64,000 nucleotides of DNA, taken from positions 416,624 through 480,623 of the forward strand of contig NZ_FUZT01000002.1 in NCBI RefSeq assembly GCF_900167445.1. The letters run 5' to 3'. The position numbers and the translations under genes are program-made. Positions 27,569 through 35,394 of the stretch are shown in pieces. The notes beneath the pieces are model-generated. The model did not search any database. It saw only the letters and a program-made list of their open reading frames with translations, and was not told where the DNA came from. Position 1 is the stretch's first letter, and every line of letters begins with the position of its first letter. This DNA comes from Maledivibacter halophilus. GTDB lineage: Bacteria; Bacillota; Clostridia; Peptostreptococcales; Caminicellaceae.

Positions 27569-29371
27569 ATGGAGAAAGTTACTTTAACCATAAATGGTAA
27601 TCAGGTTCAAGTACCAAGTAATTATACAGTACTTGAAGCTGCAAAAGAAGCTGGAATAGATATACCAACCCTTTGTTATCTTAAAGATATTAATGAAGTA
27701 GGTGCTTGTAGAGTTTGTTTGGTAGAAGTAGAAGGTGCAAGGAGCCTGCAAGCATCATGTGTGCTTCCAGTAAGTGAAGGTATGGTAGTTAGAACAAACA
27801 CTAAAAAAGTAAGAGAAACCGTTAAAAATGTAGTTGAGCTAATTCTTGCAAATCACAATAGAGAGTGTTTAACATGCTTTAGAAATAAGAACTGTGAGCT
27901 TCAAACTTTAACTGAGGAATTAGGAATAGAAGATATACCTTATCAAGGAGAAAAAAGACCAGGAACTGTAGATGACAAATCCCATTCAATAGTTAGAGAT
28001 GCAAGTAAATGTATACTTTGCGGAAGATGTGTTAATGTATGTAAAAATGTTCAAGGAATTGGAATTTTGGATTTCACCAATAGAGGTTTTTATACAGAAG
28101 TAGCTCCTGCCTTTGATGTAAGTATGGCTGATGCACCATGTATTTACTGTGGACAATGTATAGTTGCATGTCCAGTAGGGGCTTTAAGAGAAAAAACAGA
28201 TATTGAGAGAATTTGGGATGCAATCGATAATCCGGATGTTCATGTTATAGTGCAAACTGCACCTGCTGTTAGGGCGGCCCTAGGTGAAGAATTTGGATTA
28301 CCAATAGGTACTAGAGTAACTGGAAAAATGGCAGCAAGCCTTAGAAGACTTGGTTTTGATAAAGTATATGATACTAACTTTGCTGCTGACCTTACAATAT
28401 TAGAAGAAGGCCATGAACTATTGAATAGAATCCAAAACGGTGGAAAGCTTCCTATGATTACTTCTTGTTCACCAGGATGGATTAGATATTGTGAATTCTA
28501 CTATCCAGAATTTTTAGATAATTTATCAACTTGTAAATCACCACATCAAATGATGGGTGCTGTATTAAAATCCTACTATGCAGAAAAGAATAATATTGAT
28601 CCTAAGAAAATATTTGTTGTTTCTGTAATGCCTTGTACTTCTAAGAAAACAGAATCTGCAAGGGAAGAAATGAAAGTAAATGGACTTAGAGACGTTGATG
28701 CAGTTCTTACAACTAGAGAATTAGGTAAAATGATTAAACAGGCAAGAATTAATTTCTTAGAATTATCCGATGAAAAATTTGATGAAATCTTTGGTGAATA
28801 CACAGGTGCAGCTGTTATATTTGGAGCCACTGGTGGAGTTATGGAAGCAGCCCTTAGAACTGTGGCCGATGTATTAACAGGTGAAGATTTAGAAAATATA
28901 GAATATCAAGCGGTTAGAGGCGTTGAAGAAGGTATCAAAGAAGCTGAATTAGAAATAGCTGGAAATAAAATAAGAATTGCTGTTGCCCATGGAACTGCTA
29001 ATGCTGCTAAAGTGTTAGATATGGTTAAAGCAGGTGAAAAGGACTATCATTTCATTGAAGTTATGGGATGTAGCGGTGGTTGTGTAACTGGTGGTGGACA
29101 GCCTCAAGTTAATGCTAAGACATTAATGGATGTAGACGTAAGAGTAGAAAGAGCTAAGGCATTATATGAAGAAGATACAATTATGGAAGAAAGAAAATCC
29201 CATAAGAACCCAATGATTAAAAAACTTTATGATGAGTTCTTAGGCGAGCCAAATGGACATAAGTCTCATGAGCTTTTACACACTCACTATCATAAGAAAG
29301 AAATATATCCAACTGAAGAAAACTGTTGTAATTGCTCATCTCAAGAAGCTGCATGCGGATGTGAAAAATAA
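27569..29371 (+). CDS. hydA: [FeFe] hydrogenase catalytic subunit
   Basis: A 600-residue [FeFe] hydrogenase alpha subunit that reduces protons to H2. N-terminal [2Fe-2S] domain (cysteines in CYLKD, GACRVC, QASC), a His-Cys [4Fe-4S] site (HNRECLTCFRNKNC), a two-cluster ferredoxin domain (CILCGRCVNVC, CIYCGQCIVAC), then the H-cluster domain. H-cluster cysteines: C300 (TSCSPGW), C356 (MPCTSKK), C501 and C505 (MGCSGGC). The last motif usually reads ACPGGC; here it is GCSGGC. The protein ends in an extra tail rich in His and Cys (HELLHTHYHKK and CCNCSSQEAACGCEK), which could bind metal. Full maturation genes follow downstream. AAGGAGAGG precedes the ATG. Confidence 0.96.
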   Translation: MEKVTLTINGNQVQVPSNYTVLEAAKEAGIDIPTLCYLKDINEVGACRVCLVEVEGARSLQASCVLPVSEGMVVRTNTKKVRETVKNVVELILANHNRECLTCFRNKNCELQTLTEELGIEDIPYQGEKRPGTVDDKSHSIVRDASKCILCGRCVNVCKNVQGIGILDFTNRGFYTEVAPAFDVSMADAPCIYCGQCIVACPVGALREKTDIERIWDAIDNPDVHVIVQTAPAVRAALGEEFGLPIGTRVTGKMAASLRRLGFDKVYDTNFAADLTILEEGHELLNRIQNGGKLPMITSCSPGWIRYCEFYYPEFLDNLSTCKSPHQMMGAVLKSYYAEKNNIDPKKIFVVSVMPCTSKKTESAREEMKVNGLRDVDAVLTTRELGKMIKQARINFLELSDEKFDEIFGEYTGAAVIFGATGGVMEAALRTVADVLTGEDLENIEYQAVRGVEEGIKEAELEIAGNKIRIAVAHGTANAAKVLDMVKAGEKDYHFIEVMGCSGGCVTGGGQPQVNAKTLMDVDVRVERAKALYEEDTIMEERKSHKNPMIKKLYDEFLGEPNGHKSHELLHTHYHKKEIYPTEENCCNCSSQEAACGCEK

Positions 29372-29379
29372 AAAATATG

Positions 29380-29413
29380 GCGTAGGTATATTTTTTACCT
29401 ACGCTCATCTTTT
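29380..29413 (+). terminator. Terminator after hydA
   Basis: GCGTAGGTA (29380-29388) pairs with TACCTACGC (29396-29404), then TCATCTTTT. Ends the hydCBA transcript, implying separate initiation for the maturase operon. Confidence 0.8.
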
Positions 29414-29440
29414 AATAATGTTAATTATGCAATTTTCTCA
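29410..29440. repeat. Partial copy of repeat family 2 (right end only)
   Basis: TTAATAATGTTAATTATGCA followed by ATTTTCTCA matches the right end of the elements at 5.9 and 47.5 kb. The inner palindrome and left end are absent. Confidence 0.5.
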
Positions 29441-29738
29441 GATAAGTAAATTAAGTTTTAAGACTAATAGTTATATTATTTCAATAATGGGTATATAAAA
29501 TAGATATTAATATATTATAATTTTGACTTCTGACCAATGGATTTTATTCATAGGAAGGACGTTAATTATAAAACTTCATATTTGTCAAACTAATTGCAAG
29601 GATAATTCTGAGCAAAAGGTAGGAGATGAAAATTGTAAAGCCCATAATTATGCAAAAAAAGCTTTTCAAAGGATAAGCATTTTCTTATCTTATGAAAAGC
29701 TTTTTTGTTTTTATAATAAATGAGGAGGGAAATTTATA
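29441..29738 (+). promoter_or_regulatory. Leader region of the hydrogenase-maturation operon
   Basis: About 300 bases without a convincing gene. An AT-rich -10 candidate (TATAAT, 29516-29521) precedes a ~190-base stretch that is richer in purines and ends in a strong terminator (29655-29712) only 27 bases before the regulator gene. Since hydA already has its own terminator, this arrangement suggests a controlled leader (attenuator or riboswitch). I do not recognise a known riboswitch class in it. Confidence 0.45.
29655..29712 (+). terminator. Strong terminator in front of the TM1266-hydGEF operon
   Basis: AAAAAAGCTTTTCA pairs with TGAAAAGCTTTTTT, an inner GATAAG/CTTATC extends the stem, and TGTTTTT follows. 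Confidence 0.85.
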
Positions 29739-29984
29739 ATGAACAATAGAATTGGCGTAGTTGCCATAATAGTAGAGGACTCAAATAGTATACAGAAAGT
29801 AAATTCAGTTCTTTCAAGCTATTCAGAATTGATAGTTGGAAGAATGGGAGTACCATATAAAGAAAAACAGGTAAAAGTTATATCGATAATAGTCGATGGA
29901 ACAACGGATGAGATTGGAGCATTAACTGGAAAGCTTGGAAGATTAGATGGAGTAACAGTAAAAAGTGCTTTAACGAAGAAGTAG
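29739..29984 (+). CDS. TM1266-type [FeFe]-hydrogenase system putative regulator
   Basis: An 81-residue protein with the strand-helix-strand repeats of the ferredoxin-like/ACT-like fold seen in TM1266 (NRIGVVAIIVED and QVKVISIIVDGTTDEIGALTGKLGRLDGVTVKS). TM1266 homologues are named putative iron-only hydrogenase system regulators because of their steady linkage to hydG/hydE/hydF; no DNA-binding motif is visible and no mechanism is established. Here it heads the maturase operon, 55 bases before hydG. GAGGAGGG precedes the ATG. Confidence 0.88.
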   Translation: MNNRIGVVAIIVEDSNSIQKVNSVLSSYSELIVGRMGVPYKEKQVKVISIIVDGTTDEIGALTGKLGRLDGVTVKSALTKK

Positions 29985-30039
29985 GAATTCTTTGGTAAAT
30001 TTATAGGTTGATGTTAAGACAATAGGAGGAGATATAAAT

Positions 30040-31413
30040 ATGAATACTCGTAAGATTATAAACGAAGATAATATTAATCAATTACTTGAAGAGGCTAAAA
30101 AAGCTTCTAAGGATAAAGTTGAGACGATAATAAATAAGGCAAAAGATTGCTTTGGATTAACCTTTAAAGAAGCAGCAGTTCTTTTGCAAATTGAAGATGA
30201 GGAAGTATTAAACAGTATGTTTGAAACAGCAAAATACATTAAAGAAAAGATATATGGAAACAGAATAGTTGTTTTTGCTCCTCTTTACACAAGTAATGAA
30301 TGTACAAATAACTGTTTATACTGTGGGTTTAGAGCTGCAAATAAGGAGCTTCATAGAAAAACATTAAATAGAGATGAAGTAATTGACGAGGCAAAAGCCA
30401 TTGAAAATCAGGGGCATAAGAGAATTCTTCTAGTGTGCGGAGAAGATGAGAAAAAAACAGATGCTGAGCATATAGTGGATTCAGTTAAGGCCATATACGA
30501 TAATACCGATATAAGGAGAATAAATGTAAACTCTGCTCCCATGACCGTAGAAGATTTTAAAAAACTAAAAAAAGTAGGCATAGGAACTTATCAAATATTT
30601 CAGGAAACTTATCATAGAGACACTTATAAAGTAATGCATCCAATTGGTTCAAAATCTAATTATGATTGGAGATTAACTGCCCTTGATAGAGCCTTTGAAG
30701 CAGGAATAGATGATTTGGGCATAGGTGTTCTTCTGGGACTTTATGATTATAAATTCGATGTTCTTGCAACATTAATTCACTCTAATTACTTAGATAACCA
30801 ATATAATGTAGGACCCCATACTATTTCAATACCAAGGTTAAGGCCTGCTCTTAATTCAGCAATTAAGGAAGTTCCTTATCCTGTTTCTGATAAGGATTTA
30901 AGAAAAATAGTTGCAGTTTATAGATTGGCAGTACCTTATACTGGAATTATTTTATCTACAAGGGAGAGCGCCAAACTTCGTGATGAGCTCCTTGAACTAG
31001 GAGTTTCACAAATATCAGCAGGCTCCAAAACAAGTCCTGGAGGATATGAAGAAGATGATAGAGAAGCCACACAATTTGAGACCAATGATGAAAGAAGTGT
31101 AGATCAAATGCTTAGAGTAGTAGCTAAACAAGGACATTTGCCAAGCTTCTGTACAGCATGTTATAGGGCAAATAGAACTGGAAAGGCCTTTATGGAGCTT
31201 GCAAAGGATGCTCACATCCATGAATTCTGTCATCCAAATGCAATATTAACCTTTAAAGAATATTTATTGGATTATGCAACGGCAGAAACAAAAGAAGATG
31301 GAGAAAAGCTTTTAGAGAGAGAAATAAATAAAATAGATGATAAGAAAATAAAGGAAGAAACAGTTGAAAGACTGAAAAAAATCGAAGATGGAGAAAGGGA
31401 TTTGTACTTTTAA
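30040..31413 (+). CDS. hydG: [FeFe] hydrogenase H-cluster radical SAM maturase HydG (tyrosine lyase)
   Basis: HydG (457 residues) splits tyrosine to make the CO and CN ligands of the H-cluster, delivered as an Fe(CO)(CN)-cysteine unit. The radical-SAM cluster motif CTNNCLYC gives C88, C92 and C95; the C-terminal dangler-cluster motif CxxC-x22-C gives C371, C374 and C397. Both are intact and the length is normal. AGGAGGAG precedes the ATG. It is followed after 114 bases by the DUF3343-hydE fusion. Confidence 0.97.
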   Translation: MNTRKIINEDNINQLLEEAKKASKDKVETIINKAKDCFGLTFKEAAVLLQIEDEEVLNSMFETAKYIKEKIYGNRIVVFAPLYTSNECTNNCLYCGFRAANKELHRKTLNRDEVIDEAKAIENQGHKRILLVCGEDEKKTDAEHIVDSVKAIYDNTDIRRINVNSAPMTVEDFKKLKKVGIGTYQIFQETYHRDTYKVMHPIGSKSNYDWRLTALDRAFEAGIDDLGIGVLLGLYDYKFDVLATLIHSNYLDNQYNVGPHTISIPRLRPALNSAIKEVPYPVSDKDLRKIVAVYRLAVPYTGIILSTRESAKLRDELLELGVSQISAGSKTSPGGYEEDDREATQFETNDERSVDQMLRVVAKQGHLPSFCTACYRANRTGKAFMELAKDAHIHEFCHPNAILTFKEYLLDYATAETKEDGEKLLEREINKIDDKKIKEETVERLKKIEDGERDLYF

Positions 31414-31527
31414 GTTGCATTTGTAGTCAAATCTTTTGAGATTTAAAAGAACTAACTATGATTTTAATTTCAACTTTCATCCTAACCTTGGCCACATAAA
31501 AGAATATACAATATATAGGGGGTGACT

Positions 31528-32838
31528 ATGGTTAAAGAACAGATAAATCATTATCTTATAATGGCCGGATCTACAAGTCACATGCTTAGAGGAGATAAAT
31601 TACTAAAAGACAAAGGCATTGCAACATCCCTTGTGCCTGCGCCTTCAGAATACGGTACAGTATGTGCAACTGCTATAAAAGTAAATATAAAGGATAAGGA
31701 AGAAGCAGAAAGTTTTTTAAGGGATAATAAGATTGTTATTGAAGGAATATATCCTGATAAGCCCAGGAAGCTTTCTGGTCTAGTGGAAAAATTAAGGGAT
31801 TCGGTCATATCTGATGAATTTATGACGGTTCTCAAAAAAATAGAAGCTGGAGAAGAATTGGTTTTTGAAGATATTGTGGTGCTTTTAAAGACCAATGGAA
31901 AATCTGAAATAGAAGCTTTGTTTCATGCAGCAGATAGAATGAGAAAAGAAGTAGTGGGGGATGTTGTAGATATAAGAGGAGCAATAGAGTTTTCAAACTA
32001 CTGCCGTAAAGATTGTAAATATTGTGGTATTAGAAAGAGTGCCAGCCAGATTAATAGGTATAGAATGGGTGAAGATGAAATAATGGATGTTGTTTACTAT
32101 CTTCATAAAATTGGACTTAAGACAGTAATTTTACAATCTGGTGAAGATTTATGGTGGACACCAGATAAAATTTCATCCCTTATAAAGAGAGTGAAGAAGG
32201 AAACTAAAATGAATATAACCCTTAGCATAGGTGAAAGGCCCAGAGAAGAATATGAATTATATAAAAGACTTGGCGCAAATAATTTCCTTCTTAAAATTGA
32301 AACAACCAATAGAAAACTCTTTGAATTTATTCATCCAGATAATGACTTTGATAGCAGAGTTAAAGCTTCTGAATGGCTTAAAGAATTAGGATACTTAAAT
32401 GGTTCAGGGAATATTATAGGACTTCCGGGGCAGACAGCAGAAGATATAGCTAGAGATATATTATTTTTCAGGGATAAGGGAATTAACATGATTGGCATAG
32501 GACCATTTGTACCAGCTAAAGGGACTCCATTAGAAGAATATTTACAGGGGAGCATAGATATGACTCTAAAGACAATAGCTGTTACGAGAATAGTATGTAA
32601 GAGGGTTTTTATACCGGCAACTACAGCACTGGCTTCTTTAGATTCTAATGGTCAAATGAAAGCCCTTAAAGCTGGTGCTAATACAATTATGTTAATAAAC
32701 ACACCGGATAAATACAGATATAATTATCAGATATACAGCAAAAAAAACATGGTGGATTTAAAATCTGCTTTTAAAGCAGTAGTAAAGGCAGATAGAAAAA
32801 TGCCGTTATATCTGAATATTAGGGAGGAGGATATATAG
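31528..32838 (+). CDS. hydE: DUF3343-HydE fusion: H-cluster radical SAM maturase HydE with extra N-terminal domain
   Basis: HydE processes the HydG product into the diiron precursor of the H-cluster. Residues ~90-436 are a full HydE: EAGEELVFEDIVVLL at its usual beginning, the radical-SAM motif CRKDCKYC (C159, C163, C166), ERPREEYELYKRLGANNFLLK and the C-terminal VFIPATTALASLD. In front sit ~80 residues not part of normal HydE (~350 residues): HYLIMAGSTSHMLRGDKLLK, then GIATSLVPAPSEYGTVCATA, which match the DUF3343 pattern (putative sulfur/selenium carrier-like family) with its cysteine kept at C46. The join is continuous and in frame, with the only ribosome site (GGGGGTG) before the fused start at 31528. 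hydF begins directly after the stop. Confidence 0.93.
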   Translation: MVKEQINHYLIMAGSTSHMLRGDKLLKDKGIATSLVPAPSEYGTVCATAIKVNIKDKEEAESFLRDNKIVIEGIYPDKPRKLSGLVEKLRDSVISDEFMTVLKKIEAGEELVFEDIVVLLKTNGKSEIEALFHAADRMRKEVVGDVVDIRGAIEFSNYCRKDCKYCGIRKSASQINRYRMGEDEIMDVVYYLHKIGLKTVILQSGEDLWWTPDKISSLIKRVKKETKMNITLSIGERPREEYELYKRLGANNFLLKIETTNRKLFEFIHPDNDFDSRVKASEWLKELGYLNGSGNIIGLPGQTAEDIARDILFFRDKGINMIGIGPFVPAKGTPLEEYLQGSIDMTLKTIAVTRIVCKRVFIPATTALASLDSNGQMKALKAGANTIMLINTPDKYRYNYQIYSKKNMVDLKSAFKAVVKADRKMPLYLNIREEDI

Positions 32839-34065
32839 ATGCAAAATACACCTAGAAGCAATAGACTTCATATTGCCATATTTGGTAAAAGAAATGCAGG
32901 AAAATCAAGCTTAATTAATGCAATAACAAATCAAGAAATAGCTTTAGTTTCTAATGTGGCGGGAACAACAACTGACCCCGTATATAAGGCCATGGAAATA
33001 CTACCTATAGGTCCAGTCGTTATAATTGATACTGCAGGTTTGGATGACGAAGGAGAATTGGGAACCCTACGCATAAAGAAAACATATGAAGTGTTAAATA
33101 AAACCGAGTTGGCTATAGTTTTACTAAATGGTGAAATGGGAATATCTGATTACGATAAAGAGATTATATCAAGAATTAAAGAAAGAAGAATTCCACTGAT
33201 AGGAGTAGTTAATAAGATTGATATAAAAGATGTTGATGATAAGCTCTTAAATGAGTGGAATAAGGATTATAATATTCCCTTTGTTAAGGTAAGTGCGGTT
33301 ACTAAAGAAGGTGTTAAAGAGCTTAAAGATGAAATAATAAAAGAAGCTAATTTGAAGAACCATGAGAAGGTGATTATAGGAGACTTGATTAATCCCCATG
33401 ATATTGTAGTACTTGTTACTCCTATAGATAAGGCAGCTCCAAAGGGAAGGCTTATACTTCCACAACAGCAGACCTTAAGAGATGTAATTGATCATGGAGC
33501 CATAGGAGTAGTGACTAGGGAAACGGAATTGAAAGAAACCCTTAACAGCTTAGGAAAGAAGCCTAAATTAATAGTAACTGATTCTCAAGCCTTTAAAAAA
33601 GTTGATGAAGATACTCCAAAGGATATTACTTTGACTTCCTTTTCAATATTATTTGCAAGATATAAGGGAGATTTAAAGACTTTAGTGGAAGGTGTAAGGA
33701 AGATTAAAGAACTTAAGCCTGGAGATAAGGTTTTAATTTGTGAAGGTTGTACCCATCATAGACAAAAGGGCGATATTGGAAGGGATAAAATTCCAAAATG
33801 GATGAATGATATTGTAGGAGGAAAGCTAAGTTTTGAGTGGACTGCGGGAACAGGATATCCTAAACCTAAGAAGATGAAGGAGTTTGATTTGATTTTACAT
33901 TGCGGCGGCTGTATGCTAAACCCAAAGGAGATGCAGTTTAGAATAGATCAAGCTAAAGATAATAATATGCCAATAGTGAATTACGGAGTATTAATAGGAT
34001 ACGTAACTGGAGTTTTAGAAAGGGCACTTGATCCTTTTCCAGAGATAAAATCATTATTATATTAA
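32839..34065 (+). CDS. hydF: [FeFe] hydrogenase H-cluster maturation GTPase HydF
   Basis: HydF (408 residues) is the scaffold that assembles or carries the diiron precursor and hands it to HydA. The N-terminal GTPase has GKRNAGKSS (P-loop), DTAGLDD (G3) and NKID (G4). The C-terminal cluster domain has the family pattern CTH...HCGGC, placing ligands at C304, C355 and C358 with H306 near. The ATG directly abuts the hydE stop, and the ribosome site GGAGGAGG lies within the hydE end, so translation is probably coupled. Full length. A hairpin follows. Confidence 0.97.
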   Translation: MQNTPRSNRLHIAIFGKRNAGKSSLINAITNQEIALVSNVAGTTTDPVYKAMEILPIGPVVIIDTAGLDDEGELGTLRIKKTYEVLNKTELAIVLLNGEMGISDYDKEIISRIKERRIPLIGVVNKIDIKDVDDKLLNEWNKDYNIPFVKVSAVTKEGVKELKDEIIKEANLKNHEKVIIGDLINPHDIVVLVTPIDKAAPKGRLILPQQQTLRDVIDHGAIGVVTRETELKETLNSLGKKPKLIVTDSQAFKKVDEDTPKDITLTSFSILFARYKGDLKTLVEGVRKIKELKPGDKVLICEGCTHHRQKGDIGRDKIPKWMNDIVGGKLSFEWTAGTGYPKPKKMKEFDLILHCGGCMLNPKEMQFRIDQAKDNNMPIVNYGVLIGYVTGVLERALDPFPEIKSLLY

Positions 34066-34072
34066 ATTTTAC

Positions 34073-34117
34073 TTTTAAAGGCCTATATGACTTAGAAAAA
34101 CATATAGGTCTTTAAAA
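34073..34117. terminator. Hairpin terminator after hydF
   Basis: TTTTAAAGGCCTATATG pairs with CATATAGGTCTTTAAAA, a 17-bp stem with a single G-T pair. The flanking T-run is short. Confidence 0.7.
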
Positions 34118-34230
34118 TTATAATGTAATTGACAGTTATTTAACAAACAATTCAACTAGTTTTATATGGTACACTTTAAATTATAGAAATGATATACTTT
34201 AAAATAGGTATTAAAAAGGAGTGAAATTGT

Positions 34231-34419
34231 ATGGGAGCATTATTTGGTTTTATTATTGTGATTATAGGTATTTTAAATATTGTATTTCCTGAAGCTATGT
34301 GGATGCTTAGTGATGGCTGGAAATTCAAAGATTCAGAGCCTAGCGATGCGGCTCTAATAATGCATAGGTTTGGGGGAATAGTTGGAATAATTGTAGGCCT
34401 TGTAGTTATGTTCTCATAA
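34231..34419 (+). CDS. Small membrane protein, DUF6199-like
   Basis: A 62-residue protein with two membrane segments (about residues 3-22 and 46-61) joined by a conserved-looking loop WMLSDGWKFKDSEPSDAALIMHRFGG. This loop is the mark of small Firmicutes membrane proteins annotated as DUF6199; no function is known. A good ribosome site (AAGGAGTG) supports translation. It stands alone between hydF and the convergent MogA-like gene; no functional link to either is implied. Confidence 0.75.
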   Translation: MGALFGFIIVIIGILNIVFPEAMWMLSDGWKFKDSEPSDAALIMHRFGGIVGIIVGLVVMFS

Positions 34420-34470
34420 CAAGCTTAGGGGGTTATATCTTTTTTAACTATATTATAAATTTTAAAACTA

Positions 34471-34494
34471 TCAAGGCACCTAAAGGTGCCTTGA
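34471..34494. terminator. Perfect-palindrome terminator shared by convergent genes
   Basis: TCAAGGCACCTAAAGGTGCC followed by TTGA forms a 10-bp GC-rich stem with a four-base loop. It overlaps the last codons of the MogA-like gene; short T-runs flank it. Confidence 0.75.
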
Positions 34495-34986
34495 TTCAGT
34501 TTCTGCACATTCTCCAGAAATACCCTTTAGGATTTCAAGCCCGTGCTTTAAAGCAGGTAATATGCATTCTAAATTTTCTTTTACTGCTTTTGGGCTTCCA
34601 GGAAGATTAATTATTAAGGTTTTTCCCCTTATACCTGAAATTCCTCTACTAAGCATAGCTTTGGGAGTTATTTGAAGACTGTAATATCTCATTGCCTCAG
34701 AAATACCAGGAGCCTGTCTATTAATAACATCTAAAGTAGCTTCAGGAGTCCAATCCCTTGGAGAAAATCCAGTCCCTCCAGTTGTAAGTATAAGATCGAG
34801 CTTAAGATTATCTGACATATTTATCAATTCCTTAGAAATTTCACGCCTTTCATCTGGAAGTATATCCCATGTAATGACTTCATAACCATTTGAAGTCATT
34901 ATTTCTTTTATTAATTTTCCGCTTTTGTCTTCTCGTTCTCCTTTAAAACCCTTATCACTAGCGGTTATTATTCCTACTGTAAACAT
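34480..34986 (-). CDS. Molybdopterin adenylyltransferase-like protein (MogA/MoaB family)
   Basis: A 168-residue MogA/MoaB-type protein, which activates molybdopterin by adenylation before metal insertion by MoeA. Family motifs: VGIITASDKGFKGEREDKSG near the N terminus, LILTTGGTGFSPRDWTPEAT (substrate loop), and LIINLPGSPKAVKENL. It stands apart from the tungsten cofactor block at 41-54 kb but would supply the adenylated pterin those MoeA proteins need; no other MogA is seen here. AGGAGG precedes the ATG. In tungsten users MoaB can replace MogA, so the exact family name is left open. Confidence 0.9.
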   Translation of the reverse strand: MFTVGIITASDKGFKGEREDKSGKLIKEIMTSNGYEVITWDILPDERREISKELINMSDNLKLDLILTTGGTGFSPRDWTPEATLDVINRQAPGISEAMRYYSLQITPKAMLSRGISGIRGKTLIINLPGSPKAVKENLECILPALKHGLEILKGISGECAETESRHL

Positions 34987-35189
34987 TTTTACCTCCTATT
35001 TTTTCTTGATGTTTGGTATGATTTTACATATATAATAATAATACAAAAAATGGTAAGAAGCAATAAAAACATTTAGTTTTTGCAACGGTTATGAAACAAG
35101 GAATACTTTGTTAAATATTTAGAAAATAAAAAATTATAAAAAAATTAAAAATAAGGGTAGAAAAAATAAAAAAAATATAGTATAGTATA

Positions 35190-35202
35190 ATTGTAGGACA
35201 AT
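35190..35202. promoter_or_regulatory. FadR/GntR-type operator, site 1
   Basis: ATTGTAGGACAAT is palindromic (ATTGT-AGG-ACAAT) and overlaps a TATAAT (35186-35191). It lies ~190 bases before the opine-dehydrogenase-like gene; near-identical sites occur at 36817 and 40595. The remaining gap 34987-35394 is AT-rich with no visible gene. Confidence 0.65.
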
Positions 35203-35394
35203 AAAACATTTATTAATTTTCTTCTTCGATTATTTTATAGATAAGTAGTATCAAGGTTCAAACTAAATTTTCAATAACATAATTATGCTTTTATATTTAA
35301 AGTTTGAAATTTATTAACCCTTGACTTTGGTTATCTTTAGAATAATTTAGTAATATTGTATTCAAAATTTAAACTTTAGAAAGGAGAGATAAGA

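Noticed and set aside
29523..29723. A 66-residue open frame in the leader of the maturation operon
   Set aside because: It runs through the terminator hairpin, has no ribosome site before its ATG and looks like random AT-rich translation.
31433..31448. Small hairpin AAATCTTTTGAGATTT between hydG and hydE as a terminator
   Set aside because: Short AT-only stem with no T-run; the following gene is clearly part of the same maturation set.
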